A stretch of 64,000 bases of DNA from JAHDHW01 sp963793295 (GCA_963793295.1 CAWBZX010000028.1:465445-529444), one strand, 5' to 3'; positions 16,701 through 26,033 are shown, counted from the first letter of the stretch. Made by a program: numbers and translations. The notes: generated from the sequence alone by a model not told the origin.

Positions 16701-18617
16701 ATGGCTCCTCTCGTTGCTAGCCTAACCAATTTAAGACGACTCGAAACACAGTTGGACAAACAAAAAGATCCATACCAGCGGTTGATCCTTCTTGATCAAT
16801 TGACCAGCCATTATGCGTTCACAAACTATCGAAAAGCTCAAAAAAATTTAGGAGAGCAGAATGCAATTTTAGATAAATTTGAAAATCGTGATTTTAGATT
16901 GAGTTATCATCTGAATACCGCAATCATTGAAAATCAGTTGTACAATTATCTTTTAGCTGAGATTCATTTTAAACAGGCATTTGAAATACTTGATGAACGT
17001 GGTGATGTCAAACAGCAGGCAGAAGCCTATATTGATTATGCAGGTACATGTATCAATCTGAATAAAATGGATCAGGCAACTAATTATTTGGATAAAGCAG
17101 CTAAATTGCTGGAGGTCTTTCCGGATACACAGCTGGAAGCAAGGATTGTTTGTCGCGAAGGTTATCTTAACCTCCATTATTCTAATTACGCTAAAGCGAT
17201 TGAATTGCTTTTAGAAGCTGACAAACGAATTAATGCTTTACCTGATCTCACCTTAAAAGATTATTATTTCAGAACACTTATTTATAGTGGTCTTGGTAGA
17301 GTATATGAGCGTAATGATGAAGTACATAAAAGTATAAAAGCTTATGAAAATGTCGTAAAATGGTGTGAGACAATGGGGATGCGCACTAGGCTTTCCTGGC
17401 ATTATCTCAATGTTGGAAATGGGTATATGGCCATTCAGAATAATGAAAAAGCGGCGGAATTTTTTCGGAAGGCGATCAAGATCAAAGACGACGTAAGCCA
17501 AAATGCTCGCGCAGGAGCATATGCAAATTTAGGGTATTGTTACTTCAGAACACATAAATATGATGCGGCACTCCAGCTTTATAATCGGGCTAAGCGGTTG
17601 TATATGGAGAAATCCAGTCACGATTATACTAATTTTTCGATTATCGAAAGTATGAAAGCTAGACTTTTCGCAGTGCGCAACAAGAAGAAACGAGCAGAAA
17701 AGCACTTCGTGAAATCACTGGAATACGCTAACAAAGAAAATGATTATAAACAACTCTCAAAAATTTGTAAGGATATAGCTGCTTTTTATGCTGAACAACC
17801 AGATTTTGAAGCAGCCTATAAGTATCTTTTGATCCACGACCAGATGAGAGAACTGCATGTCGAAGAAGTTAATCATAGAAGGGTTACTGAGCTCGAAATT
17901 AAGTATGAAGCAGAAAAAAAGAAGCAAGAAGCCGAACTCCTAAGACACCAGTCAACCGGTTTGCAATTAAAAGCTTTGCGATCTCAAATGAATCCCCATT
18001 TTATGTATAATGCATTAAATGCAATTCAAAATTTTATTACTTCAAATGAAGTAACAGATGCTGCAAAGTATCTAGCGAAATTTGCAAAACTAATGCGCCA
18101 AAGCCTGGATTATTCTGATATGGAAATTATCAGTTTGGAAAAAGAAGTTGAGTTTTTAGAGAATTATTTATTGATAAACCAAAAACTTCGCTACGAGGAT
18201 AATATTCGATATAAAATTAAAATGGATGATGAAATTGAAGAAGATATTATGGGAATTCCAACCATGATTATTCAGCCGTTCATCGAAAATGCAATTGAAC
18301 ATGGCCTGCGCACTAAAAAGAATGGATTTGTAAAAGTTGAATTCAAACTCTTTGATGAAAATACAATCCTGGTTATTATCGAAGATAATGGAATTGGTCG
18401 TGATAAAGTTCGTGAGCTACAGGAATTAGATCAGTATAATTTGGTTCATGAATCAAAAGGAACCAGAATAACCATGGAGCGACTTGAGATCTTGAACAAG
18501 TCACGCAATAAAGGGGTATTTATTAAAACTATAGATCTTAAGGAAAAGAAAACAAATCAAGCTGCTGGAACCAGGGTTGAGATTCAGGTCCCCATTGAAA
18601 TTATACAGAAACCATAA
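16701..18617 (+). CDS. Soluble TPR-containing LytS/YehU-type sensor histidine kinase
   Basis: 638 aa without any membrane segment or signal peptide. Residues about 20-390 are tetratricopeptide-like repeats (for example LSWHYLNVGNGYMAIQNNEKAAEFFRKAI and GAYANLGYCYFRTHKYDAALQLYNRAK), followed by a coiled coil (about 395-430, rich in E/K). The His_kinase domain carries H433 (LRSQMNPHFMYNALNAI), an N box (IIQPFIENAIEHGL, about 525-538) and a G box (IEDNGIGRDK, about 558). It should phosphorylate the LytTR regulator at 15428. A cytosolic TPR sensor recalls intracellular peptide receptors of the RRNPP type, which fits the adjacent peptide gene; that ligand link is inference. No Shine-Dalgarno is evident. 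Confidence 0.9.
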   Translation: MAPLVASLTNLRRLETQLDKQKDPYQRLILLDQLTSHYAFTNYRKAQKNLGEQNAILDKFENRDFRLSYHLNTAIIENQLYNYLLAEIHFKQAFEILDERGDVKQQAEAYIDYAGTCINLNKMDQATNYLDKAAKLLEVFPDTQLEARIVCREGYLNLHYSNYAKAIELLLEADKRINALPDLTLKDYYFRTLIYSGLGRVYERNDEVHKSIKAYENVVKWCETMGMRTRLSWHYLNVGNGYMAIQNNEKAAEFFRKAIKIKDDVSQNARAGAYANLGYCYFRTHKYDAALQLYNRAKRLYMEKSSHDYTNFSIIESMKARLFAVRNKKKRAEKHFVKSLEYANKENDYKQLSKICKDIAAFYAEQPDFEAAYKYLLIHDQMRELHVEEVNHRRVTELEIKYEAEKKKQEAELLRHQSTGLQLKALRSQMNPHFMYNALNAIQNFITSNEVTDAAKYLAKFAKLMRQSLDYSDMEIISLEKEVEFLENYLLINQKLRYEDNIRYKIKMDDEIEEDIMGIPTMIIQPFIENAIEHGLRTKKNGFVKVEFKLFDENTILVIIEDNGIGRDKVRELQELDQYNLVHESKGTRITMERLEILNKSRNKGVFIKTIDLKEKKTNQAAGTRVEIQVPIEIIQKP

Positions 18618-18725
18618 AGACTTTGAATGTACCGTTATCTAGATGAAAGCATCCTCTTTAGTCGAATAGATCCCCACTACGTAAACAGTATTTTAATATT
18701 TAAAAAAATCAACATATCTTGAGAC

Positions 18726-18798
18726 TAGTTTTCTCATAGTATGTTTGTTTAATCTTCCTGCACCTTGCTCCCTCCTAAGGTGCAGGAAATTTTTTTTC
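18726..18798 (+). ncRNA. Sibling small RNA 1 (conserved 5' segment plus terminator hairpin)
   Basis: Starts with the 21-nt shared segment (TAGTTTTCTC ... TAGTATGTTT, 18726-18746). Then comes a perfect 12-bp stem TTCCTGCACCTT (18755-18766) / AAGGTGCAGGAA (18777-18788), a C-rich 10-nt loop GCTCCCTCCT and a T8 run. A -7-like TATCTTGA lies 11 bp before the segment, placing the expected transcript start at about its first base (about 70-75 nt RNA). The downstream ATG has no conserved frame (stop after three codons here), arguing against a peptide. Confidence 0.75.
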
Positions 18799-18949
18799 TC
18801 CCCAATTGTTTTGTTGAAATTGACCTTTTTTCTGAAATTTTCCGGAAACCTGATACCGCTTTCTAAAGAAAATGAACCACTAACCCTGTTATTGGCACCA
18901 CTCCCTAAATGTATCTTTTAAGAAATTAAGTGCTATGCTAACTTGCAAC

Positions 18950-19017
18950 TAGTTTTCTCATAGTATGTTTAATTTTCCTACACCTTTTTCCCTTCTGTGG
19001 TGTAGGAATTTTTTTTT
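18950..19017 (+). ncRNA. Sibling small RNA 2
   Basis: The identical 21-nt segment at 18950-18970, preceded by TAACTTGC at the same 11-bp distance as in copy 1. Stem TTCCTACACC (18975-18984) / GGTGTAGGAA (18999-19008), loop with CCCTTC, T9 run. Against copy 1, the stem carries a G-to-A change on the left compensated by C-to-T on the right, so base pairing has been conserved. Confidence 0.75.
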
Positions 19018-19262
19018 GTAGCAAGCTCAATCAAATTATAAATTTTTATATATATTCAAATTCTTTGCCAATCTCTTCATTTTCCATATTTAGCTTTTCA
19101 ATTATTATGGCCTTTTGATAAAGGAAAAAAGATAAAGTTCTTAAATATTAATGTTTTTTAAATACCATTTTCTAATGAAGTCCTACCATTGACGACAGAT
19201 AGGTTCCCTTTTCATAAATAGAAGTTTTATATTAAAAAAAATCATTCTATATTGCATCTGTG

Positions 19263-19329
19263 TAGTTTTCTCATAGTATGTTTAGTTCTCCTACATTCAA
19301 TAGCCTCCGAATGTAGGAGATTTTTTTTT
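19263..19329 (+). ncRNA. Sibling small RNA 3
   Basis: The identical 21-nt segment at 19263-19283, preceded by TATATTGC 15 bp upstream. Stem TCTCCTACATTC (19287-19298) / GAATGTAGGAGA (19309-19320), loop AATAGCCTCC, T9 run. The stem sequence differs most from copies 1 and 2 yet is perfectly paired; the loop keeps a CCTCC motif as in copy 1. Confidence 0.75.
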
Positions 19330-19393
19330 CCACGAATAATTCTAAATATTTCTGTTTAGTGAGCACCGGTCATTTAATTGATTATAACCTAGA

Positions 19394-21793
19394 TTATTTT
19401 TCAATGATCTCAAAACTTTGATGTAATCTAAATCCATTATTATCAACAAGGGTGAGTTGGTGTTTGCCAGGGATTGGTTGTAATTCGAAATGATGGAATT
19501 GCTGAGTACTCCCAATAAATTCATTGTCGAGATGCCAATGTATTATTGTTTCAGGCTTTCGGTGAGCAACTTTGAAAACGGTGCGACTAAGTTTACCATT
19601 AAAGTCCACTGGAACATATATCCTGGTCGTTTCTTTTGGGTAGATAAGTTGCATTGGATTATTAGTTAGATCACTGGAGATACAATCTTCTCTAATTGGA
19701 GGAATTGTTGAATAATTTGGATTACTGATTTTGTAGTAAAACTCTTCGACAGGTGGTAGGACAAACCAGGGTTTGTGAATCATGTTTGACGGATTTTCAC
19801 AGTCGCTTGAAACCTGCCAGTTTAATGAAGCATCAAGGTGAATGATTTTGTGAAAAGGGCAGGTAGGGGCGTTAAATCCATTTGTACTGATCCAAACGCT
19901 ATCCGTTTCACAGATATCCATCGCTCTGTAACCGCTTTTTTTACAAATTGGAACTTTCACCATCTCATCGAATGGCTGATCAAACCAATCAGGAGAATCG
20001 AGCTCATCAAATATATCAAACAAAACTGGAGCCGCGGCAATCACTCCAATCAGCCCCGGACGACCTTCTCCATCGGCATTTCCAACCCAAACACCAACAG
20101 CATATTTTGGCGTTACACCAACAGCCCAGGCATCTCGGAAACCATAACTGGTACCGGTTTTCCAGGCGATTCGTGAGCTAGATTGAAATTGTTGCCAATT
20201 GCCTTCAGCGTTGGGCCTTTCCAAATCCTGCATAGCATTGAAGGTTTGCCAGATTGCACTGGCTGACAAAATCGGTGCCTCATTGAGCAATTTTCCATTT
20301 GATTTATAAGTGCTTTTATCGAAATTGAAATTCAAAGGACGAAAGTCATCAGAGCGATATTGACCATTATTTTCATAAAAATGGTTTAATGTTCGTGCCA
20401 TTCCGGTGTAGGCATTTGTGATATCCCAAAGTTTGGCTTCAGCACCTCCAAGGATTAAGGTTAAACCGTAATGATTTGCGGGCTTAGTTATCGTTGTAAA
20501 TCCCAATTTTCGTAATCCAAAATGAAATTTTTCTAATCCATAATCTGAAAGCATGTGAACCATTGGTACATTTAAAGACCGGATAAGTGCTTTTTTAGCA
20601 GGAACGACTCCGTCATATGTTTCATGAAAATTTTTTGGATTATAACCGTTCATCCGTGTTGGGATATCAGGGATAAGGCTTCCTGGCAGTATTTTTCCTT
20701 CATTCAGCATCATTGCGTACAAAAAAGGTTTTAGGATACTCCCGGTGCTCCGAGGTGCCTTAATTACATCAACAGATTGGTTGTGCTCCACTCCAGATTG
20801 AACATTGCCGGCGTAAGCGATTACATTTCCTGTTTCTACCTCTACCACAATTGTAGCAATATTATTAATCAAATTATCCTGCAGACGTTGATGGTGATTT
20901 TTCAGAATGCGATTGACCTGTTTCTGTAGAGCTTCATTTATCGTTGAACGAAAGCGCGTTTGTTGTTCTTTTTTACCACTAAAATTTTCAGAATAAGCAC
21001 GATCAAGCAAATGGGGAGCTAGTTGAGGCAAGGGCAATGGCTTTTCCGGAAGATCCTCTTCTTTTGCCAATTCACAGGTCAGGCTGTCCATGACTCCTTT
21101 TTCAAGCAGTCGATCGAGCAATCGATTACGTTTTTCCAATAGCGCTTCACGATTGCGTCCAGGATGAATTAATGAAGGGCTGTTAGGTAAGACCGCTAAG
21201 GTAGTTGCTTCTGCCCAGGAGAGCAATTGAGGGCTTTTTCCAAAGTACCGCCAGGAGGCAGCATCAATCCCAACAACATTGCCTCCAAAAGGAGCAGTTG
21301 AACTATAAAAAGCAAGGATTTCATCTTTCGAGTATTTAATTTCAAGACGAGTAGCCTTAATGATTTCAATAATTTTTTGAAATACAGAACGAGGTTTCCC
21401 TTTTCGCGAAAGTCGGATGACCTGCATGCTCAAAGTACTTCCACCGCTTACAATTTTTCCTGCTTTTATATTTTGTTTGAAAGCCCGACCAATTCCAATG
21501 GGATCAACTCCAAAATGAGAATCGAACCTGCGGTCTTCAAATTCAATGATCGCTTTTCGAAATTTTTCGGGAACACTTTCATTGTATGGAAAACGCCATT
21601 GGCCATCAGTAGCGATTCGTGCTCCAAGCAAATTACCTTTTTCATCTTCCAAAACCATGGAAGTTGGGTCTTCAAAAAGTGGAGAAGGTAGACAAAACCA
21701 GTACGCAACCAATAACATTCCGAAAAGGGCCAGCGTTATTCGGATATGTTTTTTAAAAATAAAGTGATATGTTTTTATGAAACTATTCATCAA
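19394..21793 (-). CDS. pbpC: Penicillin-binding protein 1C
   Basis: 799 aa bifunctional class A PBP. After an N-terminal TM anchor (about 17-36), the GT51 glycosyltransferase domain shows EFEDRRFDSHFGVD (catalytic E86) and GGSTLSMQVIRL. The transpeptidase domain has the SxxK motif in STGSILKPFLYAM (about 350), SLNVP (SxN) and KTGTSYGFRDAWAVG (about 545). A C-terminal BiPBP_C beta domain (about 700-799) is typical of PBP1C. It polymerises and cross-links peptidoglycan on the periplasmic side of the inner membrane. The usual alpha-2-macroglobulin partner gene is not next to it; a zinc-peptidase-like lipoprotein gene lies upstream instead. Confidence 0.93.
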   Translation of the reverse strand: MMNSFIKTYHFIFKKHIRITLALFGMLLVAYWFCLPSPLFEDPTSMVLEDEKGNLLGARIATDGQWRFPYNESVPEKFRKAIIEFEDRRFDSHFGVDPIGIGRAFKQNIKAGKIVSGGSTLSMQVIRLSRKGKPRSVFQKIIEIIKATRLEIKYSKDEILAFYSSTAPFGGNVVGIDAASWRYFGKSPQLLSWAEATTLAVLPNSPSLIHPGRNREALLEKRNRLLDRLLEKGVMDSLTCELAKEEDLPEKPLPLPQLAPHLLDRAYSENFSGKKEQQTRFRSTINEALQKQVNRILKNHHQRLQDNLINNIATIVVEVETGNVIAYAGNVQSGVEHNQSVDVIKAPRSTGSILKPFLYAMMLNEGKILPGSLIPDIPTRMNGYNPKNFHETYDGVVPAKKALIRSLNVPMVHMLSDYGLEKFHFGLRKLGFTTITKPANHYGLTLILGGAEAKLWDITNAYTGMARTLNHFYENNGQYRSDDFRPLNFNFDKSTYKSNGKLLNEAPILSASAIWQTFNAMQDLERPNAEGNWQQFQSSSRIAWKTGTSYGFRDAWAVGVTPKYAVGVWVGNADGEGRPGLIGVIAAAPVLFDIFDELDSPDWFDQPFDEMVKVPICKKSGYRAMDICETDSVWISTNGFNAPTCPFHKIIHLDASLNWQVSSDCENPSNMIHKPWFVLPPVEEFYYKISNPNYSTIPPIREDCISSDLTNNPMQLIYPKETTRIYVPVDFNGKLSRTVFKVAHRKPETIIHWHLDNEFIGSTQQFHHFELQPIPGKHQLTLVDNNGFRLHQSFEIIEK

Positions 21794-21958
21794 TTCAGAT
21801 TAATCATTCTAAAAGGATCAAGTTATTGAATTACAAGATAAATTTTTAACAGGATAATCCCCATGCATTAGATTATGGGAGATCTATTAATGAGTAAACG
21901 TACCAATTGGGTGAAAATTTGTAAAAAGAAAAAAAGAATTTTAAGCTTAAAAAAACGA

Positions 21959-23008
21959 TCAATCCTTAAGGATTTCAATTACTTTTTTAATCAAATCCTT
22001 TCCGGAATCCGACAAATTATCCAATTCTGCTAAATTACCTTGAGACTCAATAGCGATCATAAAATTATCTGCCATCAACTCGTCAGGATGGATGATGTAG
22101 TCTGTGTTGTCCGTAATCTGCTCAAAAAACTCTGGATGGTTTTTAAAGTTGATGGTACTTGCTCCATCAGTGGTTGAAACTACTTTAATCATCTTGGAAA
22201 AGGGAGGAATGATTTTGTACAGGTCAAATTTTATATAATCGAAAAAATGCGATTTGTCTTCCATAAAATCATTTTCATATGAAATAATCAATGGAATAGC
22301 ATTGAAAAGGGTTTTGTCCTCCGCGCGCAGTTGAATAACATAAGCGTAATTAATTCCATCTGGATTGAGGATTATTTTCTCTTTTAGCACATCACTAATT
22401 TGGAGCAGCTGCGTTCCTCCTATACTTTTAAAACCGATAAGACTGTACAACGCTTGCTTCTTTTGGAGATTTAAACGGGAATAAACGTGGAACAGCTCGT
22501 GGAGCATGGTTTTTCTAAAAGACTGTTTGTCTAAGTTTTGTAACTCAGCTTTAGGAATAAGAATACAGTTCTCCCGGGTATAAAAAGCACCACCACCATA
22601 GTGGTCGCCATGCATTTTTATTAATTTGATTTCAGATGGAAAAATATTCTTTGAAAGGCTGTTACAATCTTTAAAAATATCCTGGAATATATTTTTTATA
22701 AAGCTGATTTCTTCAGGAGAGAAGTTCAAAACATCTTTTTGTAAAGCACTTTTATAATCCGCCAAAAGCGCCTCTCTTTCAGTCGAGGGATTTAATTTTC
22801 GTTTCAGTTGGATGGACATGTCCAACTTGTTGATCTGATCAAAAAAATGTTCGATGGTATCTTTAACAATTGCCAAAGATGCGTTTGTGGAATCCAGAAA
22901 AGTAATTTTCTGATTGTCAGAAAGCTGAAGCAGGGTAGGCTGATAGGGCTCGGGAGTTTTGCAAGTCCACAATAAAAGGACAATAATAATAAAATGGTAG
23001 AAGCGCAT
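21959..23008 (-). CDS. Predicted gluzincin-like metallopeptidase lipoprotein
   Basis: 349 aa if started at ATG 23008, which gives a lipoprotein signal (MRFYHFIIIVLLLWTC). The in-frame ATG at 23077 would add 23 residues and hide the signal, although a -7-like box (TAAATTTG on the minus strand, 23095-23102) would fit it. The zinc motif HELFH (in KTMLHELFHVYSRLN) and a downstream HPDELMADNFM, whose Glu could be the third ligand, suggest a gluzincin. I do not recognise the family. It lies upstream of pbpC on the same strand, 165 bp apart, and might act at the cell envelope. Confidence 0.7.
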   Translation of the reverse strand: MRFYHFIIIVLLLWTCKTPEPYQPTLLQLSDNQKITFLDSTNASLAIVKDTIEHFFDQINKLDMSIQLKRKLNPSTEREALLADYKSALQKDVLNFSPEEISFIKNIFQDIFKDCNSLSKNIFPSEIKLIKMHGDHYGGGAFYTRENCILIPKAELQNLDKQSFRKTMLHELFHVYSRLNLQKKQALYSLIGFKSIGGTQLLQISDVLKEKIILNPDGINYAYVIQLRAEDKTLFNAIPLIISYENDFMEDKSHFFDYIKFDLYKIIPPFSKMIKVVSTTDGASTINFKNHPEFFEQITDNTDYIIHPDELMADNFMIAIESQGNLAELDNLSDSGKDLIKKVIEILKD

Positions 23009-23245
23009 ATTTTTAATATTTATTTCCTGAGCCAATTTTATAAATTCAGGCAATATAGTTTTGCTAACCGGATTCATTTTGTAAAATGAAAGTACAAATT
23101 TAACTTAAGTCTATCGACAGAGTAATGAATTACTAATTTTATATTTTTTAGGTTTCCTTTGAAAGTCCGAGGTAAATAATAAACGCAGTCAGGCAACCTT
23201 TTCTTCATTTTTGATACATGACTAAATAGAACGCGGAATGATAAC

Positions 23246-23785
23246 ATGAGTAAAGACGACCAACTACTTATTGAAAAAATCCTGAAAGGTGATAAGACAG
23301 CTAACCAAAAGCTGTATGAACGGCACGAACGCCATTGGTTTCGTCTCTGTTTGCGCTACGGAAAAAATCGGACGGAGGCACAGGATATTTTGCAAGAAGG
23401 CTTGATCCAGGTTTTTAGAGATTTAAAACAATTTGATCCTGAACGGGGAGCTTTCAAGAGTTGGTCAAACAAAACAATGGTCAATGCAGCTTTGCGGTAT
23501 TTGAAAAAGCATCAATGGCAACAATCTTTTGAGGATTTGAGTATCGTTGAAACGGAAATGGATTTTTCAGAAAATATATTAGGAAAAATTACCGCGAAGG
23601 AATTGGTTCAGGTCATTCAACAGCTGCCATCAGGTTACCGAATTATTTTCAACATGTATGAGATCGAAGGCTATTCTCACAAAGAAATCGCAGCAACCTT
23701 GAACATCTCGGTCGGTACTTCAAAATCGCAATTGTCAAAGGCGAAAAAAGCTTTGCGGCAAAAATTGGAAGTTTTGTTTGAATAA
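23246..23785 (+). CDS. ECF-type RNA polymerase sigma factor
   Basis: 179 aa. Region 2 is seen in WFRLCLRYGKNRTEAQDILQEGLIQVFRDLKQFDPERGAFKSW (about 29-72, with the -10-melting aromatic residues). Region 4 is LPSGYRIIFNMYEIEGYSHKEIAATLNISVGTSKSQLSKAKKALRQKL (about 128-175, helix-turn-helix). Two genes follow on the same strand: a membrane protein with cytoplasmic N-terminus 12 bp downstream, and a lipoprotein. The arrangement suggests that the second gene regulates the sigma factor. Confidence 0.93.
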   Translation: MSKDDQLLIEKILKGDKTANQKLYERHERHWFRLCLRYGKNRTEAQDILQEGLIQVFRDLKQFDPERGAFKSWSNKTMVNAALRYLKKHQWQQSFEDLSIVETEMDFSENILGKITAKELVQVIQQLPSGYRIIFNMYEIEGYSHKEIAATLNISVGTSKSQLSKAKKALRQKLEVLFE

Positions 23786-23797
23786 AAATGCTCCAGC

Positions 23798-25237
23798 ATG
23801 AAAGATAAAAACAATTATTTGGAAAATTACTTAAGGAAAAAGCTTGAGGATTATAGCGAGACGAGCGATGGTTGGGATAAACCCGATTCTAATGTTTGGG
23901 CGCAGGCCCAACAAGGAATTTCCGTATTTGATAAGTCAAAAAAAGTGCGTTTTAATGCTTTATGGAAAGTAGGATTTTTTCTTTTTCTGTTGTTTTCAAT
24001 TGGGTATATCTTATTTATACAAAGGGAAAACCAATATTTAAAACTAAAACTAGATAAAAAAACAGAGGAAATACATCAAAACCAGGAAATTGCCGTTTCA
24101 GAAAAAAAACTATTGAAAGAAACAGCTTCACTAATCATAGAAAATGAAAAATTAGCAGTTCAAAATGAAACAATTCTTAAGCAAAAAAACGATTTAGAGC
24201 AGCTAGTAAAATACCAACAAAAAGCGATTTTTCAATTAAAAAATGATAACCAAACGCTTCAAAAAAGTTTAAAAAATAATACTGCTATTGCATCGACTGA
24301 AAATACTGAGCAAAGTAATGAAAAGGAGTTAAGGACCAAAAAAACGTATGGAAATACCGCAATCGTTTCTGAGCAAAACATTACACTTTTATCGAAAAAA
24401 TTAATCAAATTGAAGTCTCTGGATTTTCCTAAGCTAAACACTTCAACTCCTCTGATTTCTTTCAAAAGTAAAAGGAAAAAGTTTGAAACCGGTTACGAAT
24501 ATGCCTTGCTGGGTTTAAATATTCCCATCGAATCAGGATTTGACGACTTTGATAAAACTTCGTCAAATAACAGAATTTATTCACACGCTCACGGTTTTTA
24601 TTTTGCATACGCTCCGAAGAAAAATTTATATATCAGAACTGGCCTCCGAACTACTTCTACTTCCATTCAGCAAAGCTCGAAATTGGGTGTCGTTTATGAT
24701 AAATCCGGTGAATATGTCAAACAAAATGGAGAAATAGGCAATGATTTTGGAATGAGCACAAAGACACCTTTTAGTGATACAAAAAGTGATATCAGTGTTG
24801 ATATTCCGCAAGGGGCAGATTTAGAAAACGGTGACTTGTTGCTTGTAAATTTTAGTGATTATCAGGATCTTAGATATTTCCAGATACCTTTAGGTTTAGA
24901 ATATTTTCATGGGAGAGGGAAGTGGCAATGGCATTTACAAGGGGGCGTTCAATGGAATCAAATTGTTCTAGGAAATTACACATTAAAAACTGAAATCTAT
25001 GCCAAAGACCAGAAGCTTCCAATCGATAAAATTAAAGTTTCAAATAAACCCAAATCTTCAAAGCAGTACTTTAGTACATATGCTGGATTTGGTCTTAATT
25101 TTCAAATTTCCGAGGCATTTCATGCAAGAGCAGACTTGGCTTATACGTATGATTTTATCAAAAATACATCAAAAGATTTTTCCAATTCCCAATTGTTCAA
25201 CAATGCTTTCAAATTGGGTTTGAATTATAGATTTTAA
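23798..25237 (+). CDS. Membrane-anchored coiled-coil protein with C-terminal outer-membrane barrel-like domain (possible anti-sigma partner)
   Basis: 479 aa. Residues 1-50 are hydrophilic, with a conserved-looking GWDKPDSNVWAQAQQGI. A single TM helix follows (about 57-74, WKVGFFLFLLFSIGYILFI), then a long coiled coil (about 77-165, K/E/Q-rich with heptad leucines). The C-terminal half (about 220-479) alternates polar and aromatic residues and ends AFKLGLNYRF, with a terminal Phe typical of outer-membrane beta-barrels. If both ends are real, the protein would reach from the cytoplasm across the periplasm to the outer membrane. Placement 12 bp after an ECF sigma gene suggests the cytoplasmic tail binds the sigma factor; there is no recognised anti-sigma domain. 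Confidence 0.65.
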   Translation: MKDKNNYLENYLRKKLEDYSETSDGWDKPDSNVWAQAQQGISVFDKSKKVRFNALWKVGFFLFLLFSIGYILFIQRENQYLKLKLDKKTEEIHQNQEIAVSEKKLLKETASLIIENEKLAVQNETILKQKNDLEQLVKYQQKAIFQLKNDNQTLQKSLKNNTAIASTENTEQSNEKELRTKKTYGNTAIVSEQNITLLSKKLIKLKSLDFPKLNTSTPLISFKSKRKKFETGYEYALLGLNIPIESGFDDFDKTSSNNRIYSHAHGFYFAYAPKKNLYIRTGLRTTSTSIQQSSKLGVVYDKSGEYVKQNGEIGNDFGMSTKTPFSDTKSDISVDIPQGADLENGDLLLVNFSDYQDLRYFQIPLGLEYFHGRGKWQWHLQGGVQWNQIVLGNYTLKTEIYAKDQKLPIDKIKVSNKPKSSKQYFSTYAGFGLNFQISEAFHARADLAYTYDFIKNTSKDFSNSQLFNNAFKLGLNYRF

Positions 25238-25277
25238 AATAAAATTCAGATATTTAAACATTTAAAAATTAAACTTT

Positions 25278-25928
25278 ATGAAACGATCATTTTTTAGTTT
25301 ACTCGCTTTAACCCTCTTCATTTTTTCATCTTGCGAAAAAGGTCAGGATATTAAAAATGACAAATGGAAAGAAACAAAAGATTGGGATGGAAAGGACAAA
25401 GAAGACAAAGACAAAAGCAACTGTTTTGATCTTGTTTATCCAATCAGTTATATTATGCCTGATGGTTCGACTATCACTGGTGATGAAAAAGAAGTAGAAA
25501 CAGCGATCAAAGCATGGTATGAAGCCAATCCTGACTCTGCAGAAAAACCAGTTTTAAATTACCCCGTTGATATCGTTTGGGAGGATGGTGCAACTGAAAC
25601 GATTGAGAACGAAGAAGCGATGATTGATATAAAAGAAGGTTGTGAAGATGATGAAAGTATCTGTGAATGGGACGGATCAAAAGTAGCAGACCCTGAAGTT
25701 TGGGAGGAGTATATTGTTGAGCCACTTGTTATTAACGAAGAATGTGGCGGATGCATCGTTGAAGGTGTGGTTAAATATGTAAAAATCGATACCGATTTTG
25801 CCTATGTCATTTATTACGGTAAAGGCGAATGCGATGAATGGGCCTATTTAGTGACCTACTATGATGGTGATGAAAAGAAAGCTAAAAAGTGCAAGTTCAA
25901 GTTAGATTGCGATCCTGAAGGTAATTAA
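25278..25928 (+). CDS. Acidic Cys-rich lipoprotein of the ECF locus
   Basis: 216 aa. The signal MKRSFFSLLALTLFIFSSC is a clear lipoprotein signal. The mature part starts with a Lys/Asp-rich linker and then shows two related units: VYPISYIMPDGSTITGDEKE and NYPVDIVWEDGATETIENEE. Paired cysteines follow (EECGGCIVEG, KKCKFKLDC). No family recognised. It closes the ECF sigma/barrel gene set and is followed by a terminator, so it may be a target or sensor of that regulon. Confidence 0.65.
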   Translation: MKRSFFSLLALTLFIFSSCEKGQDIKNDKWKETKDWDGKDKEDKDKSNCFDLVYPISYIMPDGSTITGDEKEVETAIKAWYEANPDSAEKPVLNYPVDIVWEDGATETIENEEAMIDIKEGCEDDESICEWDGSKVADPEVWEEYIVEPLVINEECGGCIVEGVVKYVKIDTDFAYVIYYGKGECDEWAYLVTYYDGDEKKAKKCKFKLDCDPEGN

Positions 25929-25950
25929 TTTGAAATCTTTTAAATATTTA

Positions 25951-25986
25951 ACGGTGAATGGAATTTACTTTCCATTCACTGTTTTT
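25951..25986 (+). terminator. Terminator after the acidic lipoprotein gene
   Basis: GTGAATGGAA (25954-25963) pairs with TTCCATTCAC (25970-25979), extended by three further pairs, one G-U. Six-nt loop, T5 tail. Confidence 0.85.
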
Positions 25987-26033
25987 GATAGGCTTTGCAA
26001 CGGATGAGTTTAATAAATTTTTAAAATTGAAAT

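Larger units (their letters stand above)
18618..19393. other. 776-bp gene-free region holding three tandem small-RNA genes
   Basis: No protein-coding frame is supported. The region contains three repeats of one module (18726-18798, 18950-19017, 19263-19329), spaced 224 and 313 bp apart. Each repeat has a -7-like box, a conserved 21-nt segment and a terminator hairpin. The spacers between modules show no similarity to one another apart from A/T-rich stretches just before each -7-like box. Confidence 0.75.

Noticed and set aside
18741..19315. Short ATG frames beginning in the conserved sRNA segment
   Set aside because: The three frames differ completely after ATGTTT and have different lengths, whereas RNA pairing is conserved.
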